64,000 nucleotides of DNA from Alitta virens (taxonomy: Eukaryota > Annelida > Polychaeta > Phyllodocida > Nereididae): NCBI GenBank assembly GCA_932294295.1, contig OW028579.1:33243250-33307249 (forward strand). Reading direction: 5' to 3'. Below are positions 49,591 to 60,987 of the stretch, piece after piece. The notes under the pieces were generated by a model. That model was given only the letters and a program-made list of their open reading frames with translations. It made no database searches and had not been told where the DNA came from. Each line of letters begins with the position of its first letter. Positions within the stretch are counted from its first letter, which is position 1. The translations under genes were made by a program, and so were the position numbers.

Positions 49591-50534
49591 CCCTAAAACA
49601 CAGTTAGTTCCATAGAAAGCAGAGAAATAAAGAAAGAATGGCTAAAAAGTGTGATCTTTCTACTCTACAGCCAATTAGCCACTGTCTAATATCTTGCCTT
49701 CAGACCCCAGTGCCCTCTATCGGGGGGTTTTGTCATGCCCTCGAGTCTAAATATTAGTCTTCGCACATTTTACACTATTTGTACAAATGGTACGTCTCCT
49801 GTATGGATTTATAGAAATTGATAGGTTTGTATAAATGGAGAATTATTTTTAAATATTTATTGATGTGTAATGTATGATTTTGGAATAAATAACTTCAAGT
49901 TATAGCTGGTTGATGCAGTAAAATATAATTTTGCATCACAAATGTCATATTTCCTTTCAGGGAAACAACACATTAATTTCATGTCTCATAAACTTCATTT
50001 CTGGGAATAATCAAATTACATAAAATCACAAACTGCGGTTTGTATTTTAACACTTATCAGCATGCAGAAATTTGCCTGTATTTGCAACTCACTGAATCTG
50101 CAATTCTGATTTTTGTCATTGTAAATAAACATATTCAAATTAGCCGTGATTCTTCAGTATATAAACATTACAAAAAAATATATCCTGCGATGATTAATCT
50201 GCTTCAATTGATCGGAAATGCGTCATTTGAAAATGTTTTTAATTCGTTTTTTTACGTTTTAATCGTATGGATGTAAACTGAAACCACAAGTCTCTATCTG
50301 ATGAATTCTTTCTCCAATTAAATACAAAACTAGTAGCACCTGTGTTTCTGAGTATGTTGGACATCTGGAAATAACACATCTGACTTAAAACAAACTGCAG
50401 TTTGAACGCCAGATGTGTTCTGTTAGATGAAGCTAACTGTATGTCAGTAGCGATTAGGGTTTAGGCCGATTCGGCGCCTCTGAAGATCGGCCAAAACAGA
50501 AACGGCCGGATAACCTGGCACTGGGGACTGGGGG

Positions 50535-50896
<362 letters not shown>

Positions 50897-51317
50897 TAGT
50901 TTACAAAATCCTAGAGACTATATCTGTTTTCTGTTTCTGTCTCCCTTTGTCTGTGTTTGTCTGTGACGTCTATCTCTGTCAGTGACACTCTGTCTGTCCA
51001 CCCAGCTAATTATTTCGTCAGCTTCACACATGGGTTGAGAGACACTCAATCACTGCCTAACTGTTACGAAGCCCCACAAACTAATTAACCTACCATTTTA
51101 ATAACTTTCGAGCTTCGATGAGTTTGATTTGAATTTCGTGACCAATTTTACCCCTCTGCTGACGTAACATCATGTAATCACCCATCTGACTGTCGATTTA
51201 AACCAATCACGGAAATCGCAAACTGCAAATCATGCTATGATCATAATTGAATCGGCAAGGTTTGATTTTACAGAATCCATGTTTTCATATTTAGATTTCA
51301 ATTTATCATTTACCAGT

Positions 51318-51496
51318 AGAGGAGAGGAGAGGAGATGAGAGGAGAGGAGAGGAGAGGAGAGGAGAGGAGAGGAGAGGAGAGGAGAGGAGAGGAGAGGAGA
51401 GGAGAGGAGAGGAGAGGAGAGGAGAGGAGAGGAGAGGAGAGGAGAGGAGAGGAGAGGAGAGGAGAGGAGAGGAGAGGAGAGGAGAGGAGAGGAGAG
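51318..51496. repeat. (GGAGA)n pentanucleotide array
   Basis: About 36 units with one early interruption (GAGATGAG). Reverse complement of the 28.5-kb CTCCT array, so the two are inverted copies about 23 kb apart. Confidence 0.98.
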
Positions 51497-51503
51497 ATTT
51501 ATG

Positions 51504-51562
51504 GCTGACTGACTGACTGACTGACTTACTGATTGAAAGATTGATTGATTGATTGATTGATT
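51504..51562. repeat. GACT then GATT microsatellite
   Basis: Short GACT array followed by GATT units. Confidence 0.9.
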
Positions 51563-52690
51563 CTTCCTAGTGCTCTTAAATTTCTTTTTTGATTGACACC
51601 AATTTAACTTTCCCCACACCCTCTCATGCAACAGGTCAATGTTGTCACAATGCATGCAGTGTATAAGGGCTACACACATGTTGATGACGTCATCGATTTG
51701 TGAATGCACATGTATGAATACACGCAATGTGTAGAAAAATGACCTTAGGATAACATTGAAAACCAAAAAGAGGTTAGGGACTAAATCTATTCAAGTCCAA
51801 TTGCTTTTGATAAAATCCTGAGTTGAATGACACGAAGCGAAAATCATGAGATATCAAAATTTTATTATGCGAATAAAATGAATGAATATGAAAGGATTTC
51901 AGGGGTGACCTCAGATTTATTTACTGACAAAGGGTTTAAAGTGCAACCCCCAGGTGTCAATTTGGGTAATAAAGGAATAATAAACCCCGAATCGGGTGCT
52001 TAAATCTGGCCCCCTTAATGACTAGGACTGGCCTGCAGCTGCTGCAAGACCTGGGTTTCAAATTGACAATTTGCTCATTCAGTATTAAATGTTCACAACT
52101 GTTCATAAATGTTCATCAGTAATAAGTGTAGTTGCAAGGAAACAAAGATGCAACTGCACAATTTATGTGTTTTGTTCAATATGATTTAGATGAAACAAAT
52201 TATATGCGAGTGGACAAAATTACAAAATTAAAATGTATGAAATATAAATGTTGCAACATTGCATAATACGAATTGTTAGTTTTTTTTTGAGAAGTAAAAT
52301 ACCTGTAGCATAGAAATTTAATTCAGATATTACTTGTTGATCATTGATATATACGGGTCAATAAGATTAGTAAAAACAGCTGAGAAAAAACTCCAAAATA
52401 ATATGTGTTTAATTTAATAAGCACTTCATTCTGGATTCATATATTTTCAATGAAGAAAAAGTATTACATGAATAATAATAAATTACTAAGTTGTTATTGG
52501 CAGACTCTGCAATTCCACATGCTCTGATATTGCCCTGAACTGTTTTGGCCTAACCCTCCTCTCTCCCACCCCTCCATAAATTGACAGTGCACCTGTCCCT
52601 GGGCTATGAACCAATATTTACTTTTATGAAATTGTTTATGACAAATGTCAATCATGGTCGATCTAGGGACACTCCCCATTGTTTACTCAG

Positions 52691-52815
52691 ACCGGAAACT
52701 CCATTGTTCTCTCAACCGGAAGTGATGAACAATGACTCTGGTTCCCGCCTCCTCCGCAGAAGAGCACTTCCGCCAACGTCACTCACCATTTCCGGTCGGC
52801 CATTTTTCAATGTCT
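52691..52815. promoter_or_regulatory. Promoter-like cluster (ETS, E2F-like, YY1-like)
   Basis: ACCGGAAGTG (52715-52724), TTCCCGCC (52742-52749), CACTTCCGCC (52765-52774), TTTCCGGTCGG (52789-52799) and GGCCATTTTTC (52798-52808). This combination is typical of TATA-less housekeeping promoters. The 80-codon frame across it has no recognisable domain. Confidence 0.42.
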
Positions 52816-53324
52816 CTTGCTGATTATTCTCATAATTTTGATTAAAATATTTAGTTTTTATTGTTCTACATAACCTTGCTTTGTAATTTGATCTGCTACA
52901 TAGGACCTACGATGTCATTATGTGTATTCTATAATTTCAATCAGAATTACGTCACAAAGAATAGCATCATCATTTTAATATTCCCACAATGAAATGTTGT
53001 TTATGGATGTTGTTTATGTATGCTGTTAAATGACAGCAATATTATTGTGTAAAGTTTTTTTTTTAGTTTCGTATTAAATCATTCAAGTTGTGAAACTTCT
53101 GCACGACTCTGTGAAACTATATTTCTGTCTACATGCTGTATATATCATTCTGAATCATTTATAGGGCAGTCAACATAAACAGGTTCCCTTTCTAACACGG
53201 AACATTATTATATTAACATTCCATGCAAAATATTTTCTTCCGAAATTACAACAGGGTTATATTTGGATGTCTATCTATTTCTGTTTATTCGACTGTCTTG
53301 CTTCATTCTGTATCTCTAGCTCCC

Positions 53325-53413
53325 CCTCCTCCTCCTCCTCCTCCTCCCCCTCCTCCTCCTCCTCCCCCTCCTCCTCTCCTCCTCCTCCTCCTCCTCCTCC
53401 TCTTCCTCCTCCC
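53325..53413. repeat. (CTC)n trinucleotide array
   Basis: About 90 bp of CTC with CCCCTC variants. Poly-Pro and poly-Leu frames are artefacts. Confidence 0.96.
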
Positions 53414-53742
53414 AAAATTATCTCATGATCTGTCATACAATTCCATCAACATTTTGAACTCTACATGCATCAATCTTTCAAACCACATAAAAAACCTTAC
53501 ATGCAAAATGAATATCATGTAGATTCATGCTAGATATATGAACATGTTTCATGATTCTGCATGTCAAGATTGCAGAAGGAGTAGGCCTTCTCTGTAGGGA
53601 GTCTCCCAAACATGTTACAATAAATCAAATTTCCTGACAGCCTGTTCCTGCAACAGATTCATACTGTCGTTATGGGCAGATATTTTGTCAGGGCGAATAG
53701 TGCAGGCAACATTCTGATCCTTGGGGAACGCCTCAATATAAA

Positions 53743-53934
53743 CAGTAGTATCTCACTCTGAGACCATCTCATTATTACGACCACCTCACGCCTCTCTATC
53801 AAAGACCTCATAATTCAGATCACCAGCTTGTAGATACTGTCTTCTTATTGGATTTTATCTCGCTATTAAGACCACCTCATTATCAAGGCATGTAGTATTT
53901 GCACCAAGTCTGGTTTTATGGCGAGGTTATACTG
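53743..53934. mobile_element. Possible pogo/Tigger-like MITE
   Basis: The left end reads CAGTAGTATCTC and the right end, inverted, CAGTATAACCTCGCC. Internal CCACCTCATTAT-type blocks recur (ACGACCACCTCA, AAGACCACCTCATTATCAAG). CAGTATAACCTC-type ends are characteristic of pogo-like DNA transposons. The expected TA duplication is not intact (AA left, TA right), so the call is tentative. Confidence 0.4.
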
Positions 53935-54984
53935 TATTGTTAATATTTGAGGTTAACATTTATTGCAGTCGTTGAAAATAGTAAACAAACCTTTTTTTAA
54001 TTGTATAAACAAATAATTATAATTGCATGCATTAGAATAGCATCAATTGTGAAACAAATAACATTATCAGTATATGGGTCTTATATTCACAACGTAACTT
54101 AAAATATAATATTCTTGTCTTTTATAATTATTTATAATTTGCTGTCATTTTAAAGTGTCGAATTATAAACTCCCAAACTGAAATATATCTGCACTTCGAC
54201 CCCAAATGGACGCTATAAGGTGACCGATGTTTCTATCATAAACAATTGTTCATTGTTGAAGAAATGTTTTTTTTTTTTTGGCAATAAATTCAAAACAGCT
54301 TGTTGCAGTACAAAGTAAAAACATACATCACTCAGAGAAGTGAATTTTATTATTATCAAAATGGTCCTATATATAAATCCATCTCTACCAGGAATATACA
54401 AGTTGTTTCATATATACCTGATAACCCACATTATTAGGCTTCTATAATTATCCATGTCATAACATATTGTCTTAATTGCTGCTCACTGCATAAATGATAA
54501 AACCTTAAACATTTCCTGTATATGTTTATATCAGTATTGTAGCATTTCAAAATCCATGTGTTTGGGTAGCACCGAGTTTTCACAGCAAAACAAAAAATCG
54601 CATCTTTCGTGTAAAATCCTGTGTCAATCTGTGTATGTAAAATCCTCAGCCAATTTCTACAAACTGCTTATCCATGTTGCTGTATATCAGAAGACATTCT
54701 CTTGAGAAAGCCAGTGACTTTGTGAGCTAGGAACTATCTCGAATCTGCATTAATAACAGTCGGGTGGAGAGATTTCATGGGGAAGGTTTTATTGAGAGAA
54801 CTCCATGAGGTTGGCCCAGCACAGTTTGAGAGCAGGGCTCCTAGGGTATATGTCCTATAGAGACCTGCTAGGTGTTCTTGAATCAAACAATATACACCTA
54901 GATCTCGATGTAGTGGGTATATCCGTGTATATTGGCTCTAGTACTATATTGTACAATTATATTGTACACACGAAGCTGTTGGTT

Positions 54985-55026
54985 TGGATACTGGCAGCCA
55001 GGAGGCGGACGTAATGATGAGATAAA
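54985..55026 (+). repeat. Dispersed repeat core (CAGACGTAATGATGAGAT family)
   Basis: GGCAGCCAGGAGGCGGACG, then TAATGATGAGATAAA: core only, diverged flanks. Confidence 0.6.
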
Positions 55027-55929
55027 ATAGTGGTTCACGTCTAGGGGTGGATCCGTGTACAAACCCCAGCACAGACACTGCAAAAAAATATTGTATATAT
55101 ATACCATGAAGATAACCAAAGAATTTAATCATATAAATAGATATAAATATGCATTTTCAATAAAATGTCGACTAAATATACATATATATTTTTTAATTTC
55201 CATATATTTATATACAGTCGAAACTTTTCACATATTCAAGAAATATGTCATTAAATCGAAGTATGGGTGTAGTCTTAAAGCTCTGCGAACTTTACTTATT
55301 TGGGGGGAGGGAGGGGGGCATAAAATTGTAAAATAGAAATGACCCCCCCCCCGTCTTATTAAACCACAATGATACCCCTCTACCAATAACCTTAATTACT
55401 TGTACCTAAATTGACACACTATTAACCTCCATAAACACACAATATAGACTATAAACAGTGTAGCCTAATATAATATTGTACGCATTTATTTCTCTAGAGA
55501 TTCAGCAATTGTCCACTAGTCCTGCAACTGAGAGATGCTCATCATTTATTCTACTCATCACTCCAGTATTTTGCTCTGCATCAGTTGGGTTGCAGAGGCT
55601 GCGAGGCTACAAAGTGTCATGTCAAATCATTATTAAACACCCAAGAAAATCATGCTATATGGGCATGTATTTGCTTAACTGTCTATCATTTTATTATTTA
55701 AATATGCATGGTGTCCTATAGATGTCACAAAATTTTAAAGATGCATACTTCTGTCTATATTGTGCAGATGTTAATTGTATTAAATATTTGCTTCTTTTTG
55801 ATATTTATTATCTTTGACTAGCAGGCATATATTTGTGTTTACAATATTAAAATGGATCAATAAGTCAGAATTTATTATATTCTGGATTTTTATTGTTCTG
55901 CATTGCAAAAGTTACCCAAATTTTGCACT

Positions 55930-56070
55930 GAGCTAATAACCGTTCGTAAACGCAGCTGAGCGCGCGTGTTGCTCGCGATCGTAGGAAATGTTCGTTCCTG
56001 CACGTGCGACGAGGAAGACGCGAAGAGCGACGTCATTTGGGCACGTGCAGGGAGATAAGTGCCTCACGCA
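55930..56070. promoter_or_regulatory. CpG-rich ACG island
   Basis: GAGCGCGCGTGTTGCTCGCGA, GCACGTGCGACGAGG, AGACGCGAAGAGCGACGTC and GGGCACGTGCAGGG within 130 bp. The CpG density contrasts sharply with the flanks. Promoter or repeat-derived island; undecided. Confidence 0.35.
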
Positions 56071-56089
56071 TTAGAGAGCTCGTGGAATG

Positions 56090-56180
56090 GAAAGAAAGTA
56101 AGAAAAAGAGAAAGAAAGAGAAAGAAAAAGAGAAAGAAAGAAAGAGAAAAAAATAGAAAAAAAGAGAGATAAGAAGAAAA
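56090..56180. repeat. (GAAA)n purine tract
   Basis: Interrupted GAAA/GAGAAA array. Confidence 0.9.
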
Positions 56181-56384
56181 GAAAAGTACATATATTAATC
56201 AGAAAATATTTGTCTTAAATATCCTAATATTAAGTTGAACTTTAATATTATAGGCCTACACAATTAAAGTCGGGGTCAAATTAATCATAAAGACAAGAAT
56301 TTAGTATATAAATCGTGGGGGAAAATGGAATAACTGAAAATGCCATTTTAATTTTGCGCTATAGAGTTCTGTTCATGAGAAAAG

Positions 56385-56462
56385 ACGCGTGTGAGGACGG
56401 CCGTCATGACGCTGTGACGCTGTTAAGAGGTGTGAAATGACGCTCGAATCCAGCGTCACACA
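56385..56462. promoter_or_regulatory. TGACGCTG island
   Basis: CATGACGCTGTGACGCTGTT, AATGACGCTC and CCAGCGTCAC: four TGACGCT words in about 60 bp, the same word as upstream of Zic. Confidence 0.4.
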
Positions 56463-58356
56463 CAGAACCCAACGGATAATAGAGGATAATTGGTTTGGAT
56501 GAGAGAATGATTTCCTAATTTCGGCATCTGATCGCAGACCAAACAAAGTGATCACTACTCACGCCTTGCCGGCAATTTGCAGAAAATATTGATCAGATCA
56601 AAAAATTGTCAATGTGCCTCAAATTAGAATTATTATTCAGGGGCTATTTATAGAAATGTTGAACTGTAAGGAACGGAGATCATGCATGAAACTGATAATA
56701 GTGCATTAGATTTACATGGCTTTGGAAATATGGATTATATTCATGGAAATAAGAGAAATTCCCTTTTGTTTCTGTATATCAAATATATATAGATAAGTGG
56801 AGAAAATCATATTTTGCATATGAAATATGAATATATAAGTGCAGCGATTTATACATGAACGATTGAACTTGTTTTAGAAAAGGGGTGAAAACTAAATCAT
56901 AATTTAATGATATAGTAATCCGGAAATATATCTCAGGATTAGGCCTACTGCATTGGAAAATATGACACTCATTTTCGCCGGAATTAACATAATGTTCCGG
57001 AACTACCCGTGCTACAAATTGTCAACAAAATTGCATAACTGGGGTGTGTAGAAGTAGCTTTTGATGAGTTAGGGGTTTTGTTCGGGTTGTCAAAACTGAT
57101 GAAAAAGCAGTGACATGTTTTCTGACTGCAGGCTGTTTACTGCATAACATAGCTGTTGATATACTCACCTAGACAAGGCGAGTGTTTTGTCCCAGGTACT
57201 CTAATGTGTGCAAGGGTATATTAGGGGGCCCTAGATTAGCAAGGGCCCCCGTGGAGGCATATTCAGGGAATTGGTCTAGGCCTGCCCCGAACTGCGGGGG
57301 CCCTGGACCCCGAGGCGCTTGCCTGTCCCCCCCCCCCCTCACTCAAATTTGACTCAATTCTATGCGTAACCCAAATGGTTCCCCACAAGACCAACCACTG
57401 GTATTAAAACTAATCCAATATTAAAACCATTTTATTAAGTCACAAAAGTGTATTTGAAATGACTAAATTTTATGTGGCATTAATATAATAGTATACATTC
57501 TATTTATTGATTGAGTGCTTGGTTTATCAATTGTATTGATTTATTTTTATAACCACTATTTATATAGGTTTCCCAACAGATCAATATGTTAATAGATACA
57601 ATTAGATAGATACCACTTTAAATATTAAAACTTTTTCATAGCCAAAACTCATTATTACAATGACTTAAATCTATGTGGCATTAACATAATATTGATTGAT
57701 TGTATGGATTGATTGATTTTTATAACCACAATATATATATATTTCCAAACTGGTATATAAGTTAATAGAAACCAACTGGATAATATGAAACTTTTTTGAT
57801 AGACAAAAGTGGTCATGATGAAGGGATTTTCTGCATTCTCTAAATATGAGAGGAATCTTAAACTTCATGCACAGTTATGTAGGTAATATATCAATATGGC
57901 CATTTCTCACAACTGTCTATGATAGAATATCACATGTACTGGACAAAGAATCCAAAATATTGCCATAAATTTTCTTGTTGTGAGTTTGGACTATCATAAC
58001 ATTTAGTGCACAGCCCATGTGATATCAAATACATTTTACCATAACTATTGAATATTGCGTGAAATATTTATCTGATAGACTGGGATGTACAGTAGTGAAT
58101 TGCCACATGTGTCAATATGAATTGTAGACTAGCCAAATTTGTATAGACCTTTTTCTATCTATATATATTTTTTTTTTTTACACTGGCTTGTTAATTTTAA
58201 GCATAGGCACACACCTATACTATTGTACTATTTACAGAATCTTAATTAATGCAATTATTTTTTAACTAGCAAAAAAACTGGCAACCTATGACATCATGAG
58301 GTGTGACCATATACGTAAGATTGCTCACAGGAATGCCAAGCTTCTATTTTATTTTT

Positions 58357-58370
58357 GGGGGGGGGGGGGG
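58357..58370. repeat. Poly(G), 14 bases
   Basis: Uninterrupted G run. Confidence 0.95.
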
Positions 58371-58768
58371 AGGGTGACATCGCCCTTAGCTAAACACCGG
58401 AATCCAGTAAAATGCAATTAACCCCAAAAATGACTGCCATGGCCACCAATAGATTGACCTTTTTCTATACAAACTTCACAACTGGGTCTTTAAGAAAAGT
58501 AGAATTATATACTGTTGTCAATAGGATGACGCCGGTTGGTGTGAGTTTGGCGAGGTGTTTGAGGTCGATTAAAAGGTCCTTATTTAGATAACAAGTCGGT
58601 AAAAGATGACCATGCAAATTTGGAGGTTGGGCCATTTTTTGATAATGAGGCAAAATACACTTATTTTTAAAATATTGCTCTGTCGCATTTCTATTTAAAG
58701 ATAAATAAATAAATAAGGATAAGAAACACTAAAACACTAATTATATATAGAACGAAAGATTTTGTATG

Positions 58769-58890
58769 AGATAAGATAAGATAAGATAAGATAAGATAAG
58801 ATAAGATAAGATAAGATAAGATATGATAAGATAAGATAAGATAAGATAAGATAAGATAAGATAAGATAAGATAAGATAAGATAAGATAAG
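58769..58890. repeat. (AGATA)n array of GATA-factor-like sites
   Basis: About 24 units of GATAA with one GATATGATAA interruption. Every unit reads AGATAAG, the WGATAR consensus of GATA factors. Confidence 0.97.
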
Positions 58891-59221
58891 ATTAGATAGT
58901 TGGCGACCTAGGGAATACCATGCACATTAGACAAACTTATGGAAATCCCACCATCTTTCAAATTCCATGAGAGATTCTGAGACTGAACAAACACGGTTTC
59001 TATGGCAACAATTATTCCTGTTGCATAACTTTCGGATCCGATAAAATGATCTCATAATAAACATTTCTCTTGTAAGTGCAAATTAAAAAACTGCCACAAT
59101 GCTTGTTTATTTTGACTAATTTTGTAAATATACTCTATTGAACTATCTTGTCTAAAAACTAAATTATTAAAGTCATGACTATCATATTTTGTGTGGCAAC
59201 AATGGTCGTATGTTGTTTTTG

Positions 59222-59345
59222 TCTCCATGTTACTGGGTCTGAAGCTTAGTCAGCTCATATGACCAGGTGCCAGAGGCAGACGTAATGATGAGATGATAAG
59301 GCTTGCAGTCCACACCATGTTACATATTTGCAACATGGGACACAC
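59222..59345 (+). repeat. Dispersed repeat family, best full copy
   Basis: TGTTACTGGGTCTGAAGC, TTAGTCAGCT, GCCAGAGGCAGACGTAATG, ATGAGATGATAAGG and CAGTCCACACCATGTTACAT in order, ending near TTGCAACATGGG. It lies just outside the Ngaro-like insertion and is not part of it. Confidence 0.8.
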
Positions 59346-59362
59346 ATTGAGCACAATGCATA

Positions 59363-59432
59363 GTTAGATATATAGATAGTTAAATAGATAGATAGATATA
59401 TAGATAGATAGTTAAATAGATATATAGATAGA
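59363..59432. repeat. GATA microsatellite at the insertion target
   Basis: AT-rich GATA/GTTA array abutting the left end of the Ngaro-like element. GACA-type repeats resume directly on its right side (63755-63790), so the element sits inside one microsatellite. Confidence 0.9.
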
Positions 59433-59592
59433 TTAAAGAAACACACATTTAAGGGGTAAAAAAGTTTATTACTAACTAATAAACATAATAGATAAGCAAA
59501 GCGCGCGCCTGATAATAAGTAGTACATTGTTGCATAAATGTGATTACATAATTGTAAATGTAGTTAACCATTGCAGTTATATAACATAAAGT
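59433..59592 (-). repeat. Split direct repeat B2 (element 3' end)
   Basis: 160 bp, identical to B1. Its outer end begins T-TAAAGAAAC against the GATA microsatellite. Confidence 0.95.
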
Positions 59593-59654
59593 CCACAACA
59601 TAAAAGTGCAGAATAGTAACAGTTAAAACCAGGTGATAAGGGGAGGTGGGAGGG

Positions 59655-59811
59655 GAAAAACGTCCTATTGCGCTGGCGTTTCACTGACAACTGAGGGCAC
59701 AGAGGAGAGCCCAGCTTAACCCCAGCGTCCCCCTAACGACCTGAAGATAAGGATTGATTAATTGGCCATGTGTGCCATCTTTAAACTATATTAATATATA
59801 TTAATTCCCCT
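59655..59811 (-). repeat. Split direct repeat A2
   Basis: 157 bp, identical to A1. It abuts B1 with a one-base overlap (T at 59811), which models the junction of the circular intermediate. Confidence 0.95.
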
Positions 59812-59970
59812 TAAAGAAACACACATTTAAGGGGTAAAAAAGTTTATTACTAACTAATAAACATAATAGATAAGCAAAGCGCGCGCCTGATAATAAGTAG
59901 TACATTGTTGCATAAATGTGATTACATAATTGTAAATGTAGTTAACCATTGCAGTTATATAACATAAAGT
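59811..59970 (-). repeat. Split direct repeat B1
   Basis: 160 bp, identical to B2. It starts about 33 bp downstream of the recombinase stop. On the minus strand it contains AGTAATAAACTT, a candidate polyadenylation signal. Confidence 0.95.
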
Positions 59971-60003
59971 TCCCCAAATCCAAAAGTAGGGGTAGGAAAG
60001 TTA

Positions 60004-60987
60004 TTATTGTGGTAAGGTGGAGGCCATGGAATTTATGGCCTTATGAAGGGAGTCAGAGTCACATAAGGTGTATGCCATATAGGCATTGCTCTTCCAGTCT
60101 CCCAGCTGACGTATGGTGTCCACAGGTACTCCAGATGCATAGGCCCAACAGGCCCCACCTCTACGAAAACTATGTCCAGAGATCTCAGAGGTGTCGCAAT
60201 GATCTTGCAGGGAAAGTTTAATGACTTGTACAAACCGATCTGCAGTGGTAGGTTTGAAGGAAGCTCCCTGGGGGACAACAAAGGCAGGTCCATCCAAAGG
60301 GGCACCAGGGGTGAGATTTAAGGCATTATAAGCTGCCCGAGTGGGGCAAAGGGGGTGTCTTTTGATTCTGCAGAGGGGCAAAATAATTTCCTTGCTGCGA
60401 AACTGGAGTGTTTTGGACCAGCGGATACGTAACTGGACACCAGATGGGGTGAAATGAAGGTCTTGCCTGCGCAAATGAATGTCAGTATTAAAAGGCACAG
60501 ATCTAGAAGAAAGCACATTAGAACGACGAAGCAAGCCAAAAAACATTATTAGTGCTGCAGCCCAGGTGTTAGCACCTTCAGGTGTGGTAACATCCAATTG
60601 AGACAACAGTGCCAATAATAGCTGAGGAGTGATAGGGGCCTTGCGGAACACCCGGTCTCCTAGGTGTCGTCTGATGCCCCGCAGGGTTGAATGAAGCTTA
60701 AAGTTTCCTGATAAGGGGTTGGGTAAATTCCATTCTAAATGTAAAATCCTGATAATGTTCATATATTGCTTAACAGAGTTATATTTCAGACGTCTGGCTA
60801 GGTAAGCAGCATACATGCATAATTGGTCTGAAGAAGCAGGGACTGGCTGCAGCCCTAGTAAGTCACAGAACTGTAAATAAGCTTTCCTATGAACTGCATA
60901 TGAACGCTGGGTATTAGGGGCCCAAGTAAGAGAGCGGAAAAAGTCCACTTCTCCTAAGAGGGCATCCTGTGTGACCTGAGCAGCCAT
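60004..60987 (-). CDS. Tyrosine recombinase of the Ngaro-like element
   Basis: A 327-residue integrase of the lambda-integrase/Cre superfamily that inserts the circular cDNA by site-specific recombination, the hallmark of DIRS-order elements. Residues 15-110 form a SAM-like DNA-binding core domain (YAVHRKAYLQFCDLLG). Catalytic residues: Arg I in LLRRSN (R154 or R155), H272-x-x-R275 in GHSFRRGG, W298 in LGDWKS where others have H or W, and Y306 as probable nucleophile (W+8; Y303 less likely). The start at 60987 overlaps the RT stop (TAATG), suggesting reinitiation. The stop is followed within about 33 bp by repeat B1. All expected catalytic positions are present. Confidence 0.93.
   Translation of the reverse strand: MAAQVTQDALLGEVDFFRSLTWAPNTQRSYAVHRKAYLQFCDLLGLQPVPASSDQLCMYAAYLARRLKYNSVKQYMNIIRILHLEWNLPNPLSGNFKLHSTLRGIRRHLGDRVFRKAPITPQLLLALLSQLDVTTPEGANTWAAALIMFFGLLRRSNVLSSRSVPFNTDIHLRRQDLHFTPSGVQLRIRWSKTLQFRSKEIILPLCRIKRHPLCPTRAAYNALNLTPGAPLDGPAFVVPQGASFKPTTADRFVQVIKLSLQDHCDTSEISGHSFRRGGACWAYASGVPVDTIRQLGDWKSNAYMAYTLCDSDSLHKAINSMASTLPQ

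Larger units (their letters stand above)
40401..50534. other. Gene-free stretch
   Basis: No gene recognised outside the listed arrays. Also present: an X-box-like site at 40706-40719 and a strong one at 47571-47585, an AGGTCA-a-TGACCT inverted repeat (43326-43338), a duplicated GGTTCAGTGAAAGTAAAA (43767 and 44197), a TGACGTCA at 47441-47448 with a nearby TGACGTCG, short CAAT arrays (47165, 48570), and a GC-rich patch at 47755-47885. Confidence 0.6.
50896..59221. other. Gene-free stretch
   Basis: No gene recognised outside the listed items. Also present: TGACGTCA at 51685-51692, poly(C)10 at 55343-55352, poly(C)12 at 57327-57338 within a GC-rich patch (57200-57340), and an X-box-like GGTTTCTATGGCAAC at 58995-59009. 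Open frames of 60-93 codons in this interval show no domain. Confidence 0.6.

Noticed and set aside
51230..51766. 178-codon minus-strand frame
   Set aside because: Its middle is the GGAGA array and its ends have no recognisable domain.
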